From contig NZ_CP155729.1 in NCBI RefSeq assembly GCF_039724765.1, forward strand, positions 310,001 to 374,000: DNA of 64,000 bases, given 5' to 3'. Positions 63,347 to 64,000 of this stretch are shown piece by piece. The DNA is from Sagittula stellata E-37. Its GTDB lineage: Bacteria; Pseudomonadota; Alphaproteobacteria; Rhodobacterales; Rhodobacteraceae. The first letter of the stretch is position 1. Every line of letters starts with the position of its first letter. The notes below the pieces were generated by a model. The model had not been told where the DNA came from and did no database searches. It saw nothing but the letters and a program-made list of their open reading frames with translations. The position numbers and the translations under genes were made by a program.

Positions 63347-64000
63347 TCAGATCGTCCGTTCCCAGAGGTCGTTCAAGGCCGGCATGACCGCGAGCGTCTC
63401 GTCCCAGTCGAAGCGGATCGCCTTGCTGACAATCTCCGGCTGCAGCGGCCACTTCTGAAGCTCTTCGGGCAGTTCGACAGTCTTGTTGGTCGGCGCGATG
63501 AGCCAGTTCTCTGCCATCCACAGCTGGATTTCCGGCGACAGCACGAAGTTGACGTAGTCGAAACCAAGCTGTTTGTCCGGGCTGTTCTCGAACACCGAGA
63601 ACGAGTGGTCGAACACCAGCATGCCTTCTTCGGGCACCACGTAGTCGATGGGCAGACCCTGTTCCTGCATGGACTTGACTTCGCCAAGGTCGATCGGCGC
63701 GACGGCGATCTGGCCCTGCGACAGCAGCGGCGTCAACTGCGCCGAGTAGCCGATCTGCGGGAAAGGCGCGAGTTCCTTGAATTTCGCCACGGCGGTCTCG
63801 ATGTCGTCGCGGCCCGAGCCGAAGTGCTCGCCGGCCCAGAGCGCCATCATCGTCGCGGCGGAGTTGGTGATCTTGTACAGACCCAGCTGGCCTTTGAAAC
63901 GCTCGTCCCAGAGGTCGGCCCAGCCCTTCGGCGGCTCGTCGACCATGTCGGTGCGATAGGCGATGACCAGCGGGGCCAGCATGCCCGTAACGGCGGTGCC
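63347..64000 (-). CDS. ABC transporter substrate-binding protein, C-terminal 217 residues (N terminus off the right edge)
   Basis: The visible part belongs to the PotD-like (spermidine/putrescine) family of periplasmic binding proteins. Typical segments are APLVIAYRTDMVDEPPKGWA and DLWDERFKGQLGLYK, LLSQGQIAVAPIDLGEVKSM, DYVVPEEGMLVFDHSFSVFE and LGFDYVNFVLSPEIQLWMAE. The frame is open to base 64000, so the signal peptide and first lobe lie outside. It is the first visible gene of the leftward operon. PotD relatives bind many small cationic or zwitterionic solutes, so a ureide ligand is possible but not shown. Confidence 0.88.
   Translation of the reverse strand, partial: GTAVTGMLAPLVIAYRTDMVDEPPKGWADLWDERFKGQLGLYKITNSAATMMALWAGEHFGSGRDDIETAVAKFKELAPFPQIGYSAQLTPLLSQGQIAVAPIDLGEVKSMQEQGLPIDYVVPEEGMLVFDHSFSVFENSPDKQLGFDYVNFVLSPEIQLWMAENWLIAPTNKTVELPEELQKWPLQPEIVSKAIRFDWDETLAVMPALNDLWERTI

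Overview
The window looks like the chromosome of a marine-type alphaproteobacterium of the order Rhodobacterales (Roseobacter-like). The evidence is the gene orders maf-aroE-coaE-dnaQ followed by convergent secB-fxsA, and ubiE-ubiB beside mutM. The flagellar block also uses FlaF, FlbT, a FlgJ made only of the rod-binding domain, and a DUF1217 protein. About 52 kb is core genome; the last ~10 kb is an accessory catabolic operon. No tRNA, rRNA, insertion sequence, CRISPR array or prophage was recognised.

Layout: (1) 1-7.7 kb, housekeeping genes. The 5' part of rho points left and maf-aroE-coaE-dnaQ point right. The 537-bp gap between them has two AT-rich patches, DnaA-box-like sequences and a perfect TTAA-N7-TTAA CtrA-type site, so it is the best candidate for the replication origin. 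secB, fxsA, a Tim44-domain gene, mltA and an Smr gene follow. (2) 7.7-13.4 kb, an MFS transporter and a small surface-polysaccharide module (epimerase, sugar-phosphate transferase, YjbF lipoprotein, YjbH outer-membrane protein). (3) 13.5-40.8 kb, a large flagellar cluster: motB, flgE, flgK, flgL, flgI, motA, a 763-residue secreted protein, flhA, fliR, flhB, a coiled-coil protein; then leftward fliL, flgH, flgA, flgG, flgF, fliQ, fliE, flgC, flgB; then fliI, a DUF1217 gene, flbT, flaF, flagellin, an FlgN-like gene, flgJ, fliK and flgD. fliF, fliG, fliH, fliM, fliN and fliP are not in the window. (4) 41-46.1 kb, a small YjbE-like secreted protein with a perfect terminator, ubiB-ubiE, mutM, an enoyl-CoA hydratase gene and rpsT. 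(5) 46.5-52.9 kb, dnaA-dnaN-recF-gyrB, with no DnaA boxes nearby. (6) 52.9-53.7 kb, a gene-poor junction with a 16-bp hairpin and a plausible 28-residue membrane protein. (7) 53.7-64 kb, a GC-rich catabolic operon: a PotABCD-like ABC transporter (binding protein cut by the window edge), an Asp/Glu/hydantoin-racemase-family protein, two NodB-fold (PuuE-like) proteins, an M20 peptidase, an (S)-ureidoglycine aminohydrolase, a LysR regulator and a GlcD-like FAD oxidase.

How the parts work together: the flagellar genes supply rod, hook, filament, export gate and stator parts, with FlaF/FlbT as the flagellin control pair. Sites resembling TTAA-N7-TTAA near flgE, flagellin and fliK suggest CtrA-type control. 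The right-hand operon holds one member of each enzyme family used to take allantoin to ureidoglycolate (racemase, NodB-type allantoinase, M20 amidohydrolase, AllE) plus an importer. It therefore probably degrades allantoin or a related ureide or hydantoin. Two features do not fit the textbook pathway: the NodB gene is paired with a partner that has lost the metal-ligand positions, and the M20 enzyme resembles carboxypeptidase G2 more than allantoate amidohydrolase.
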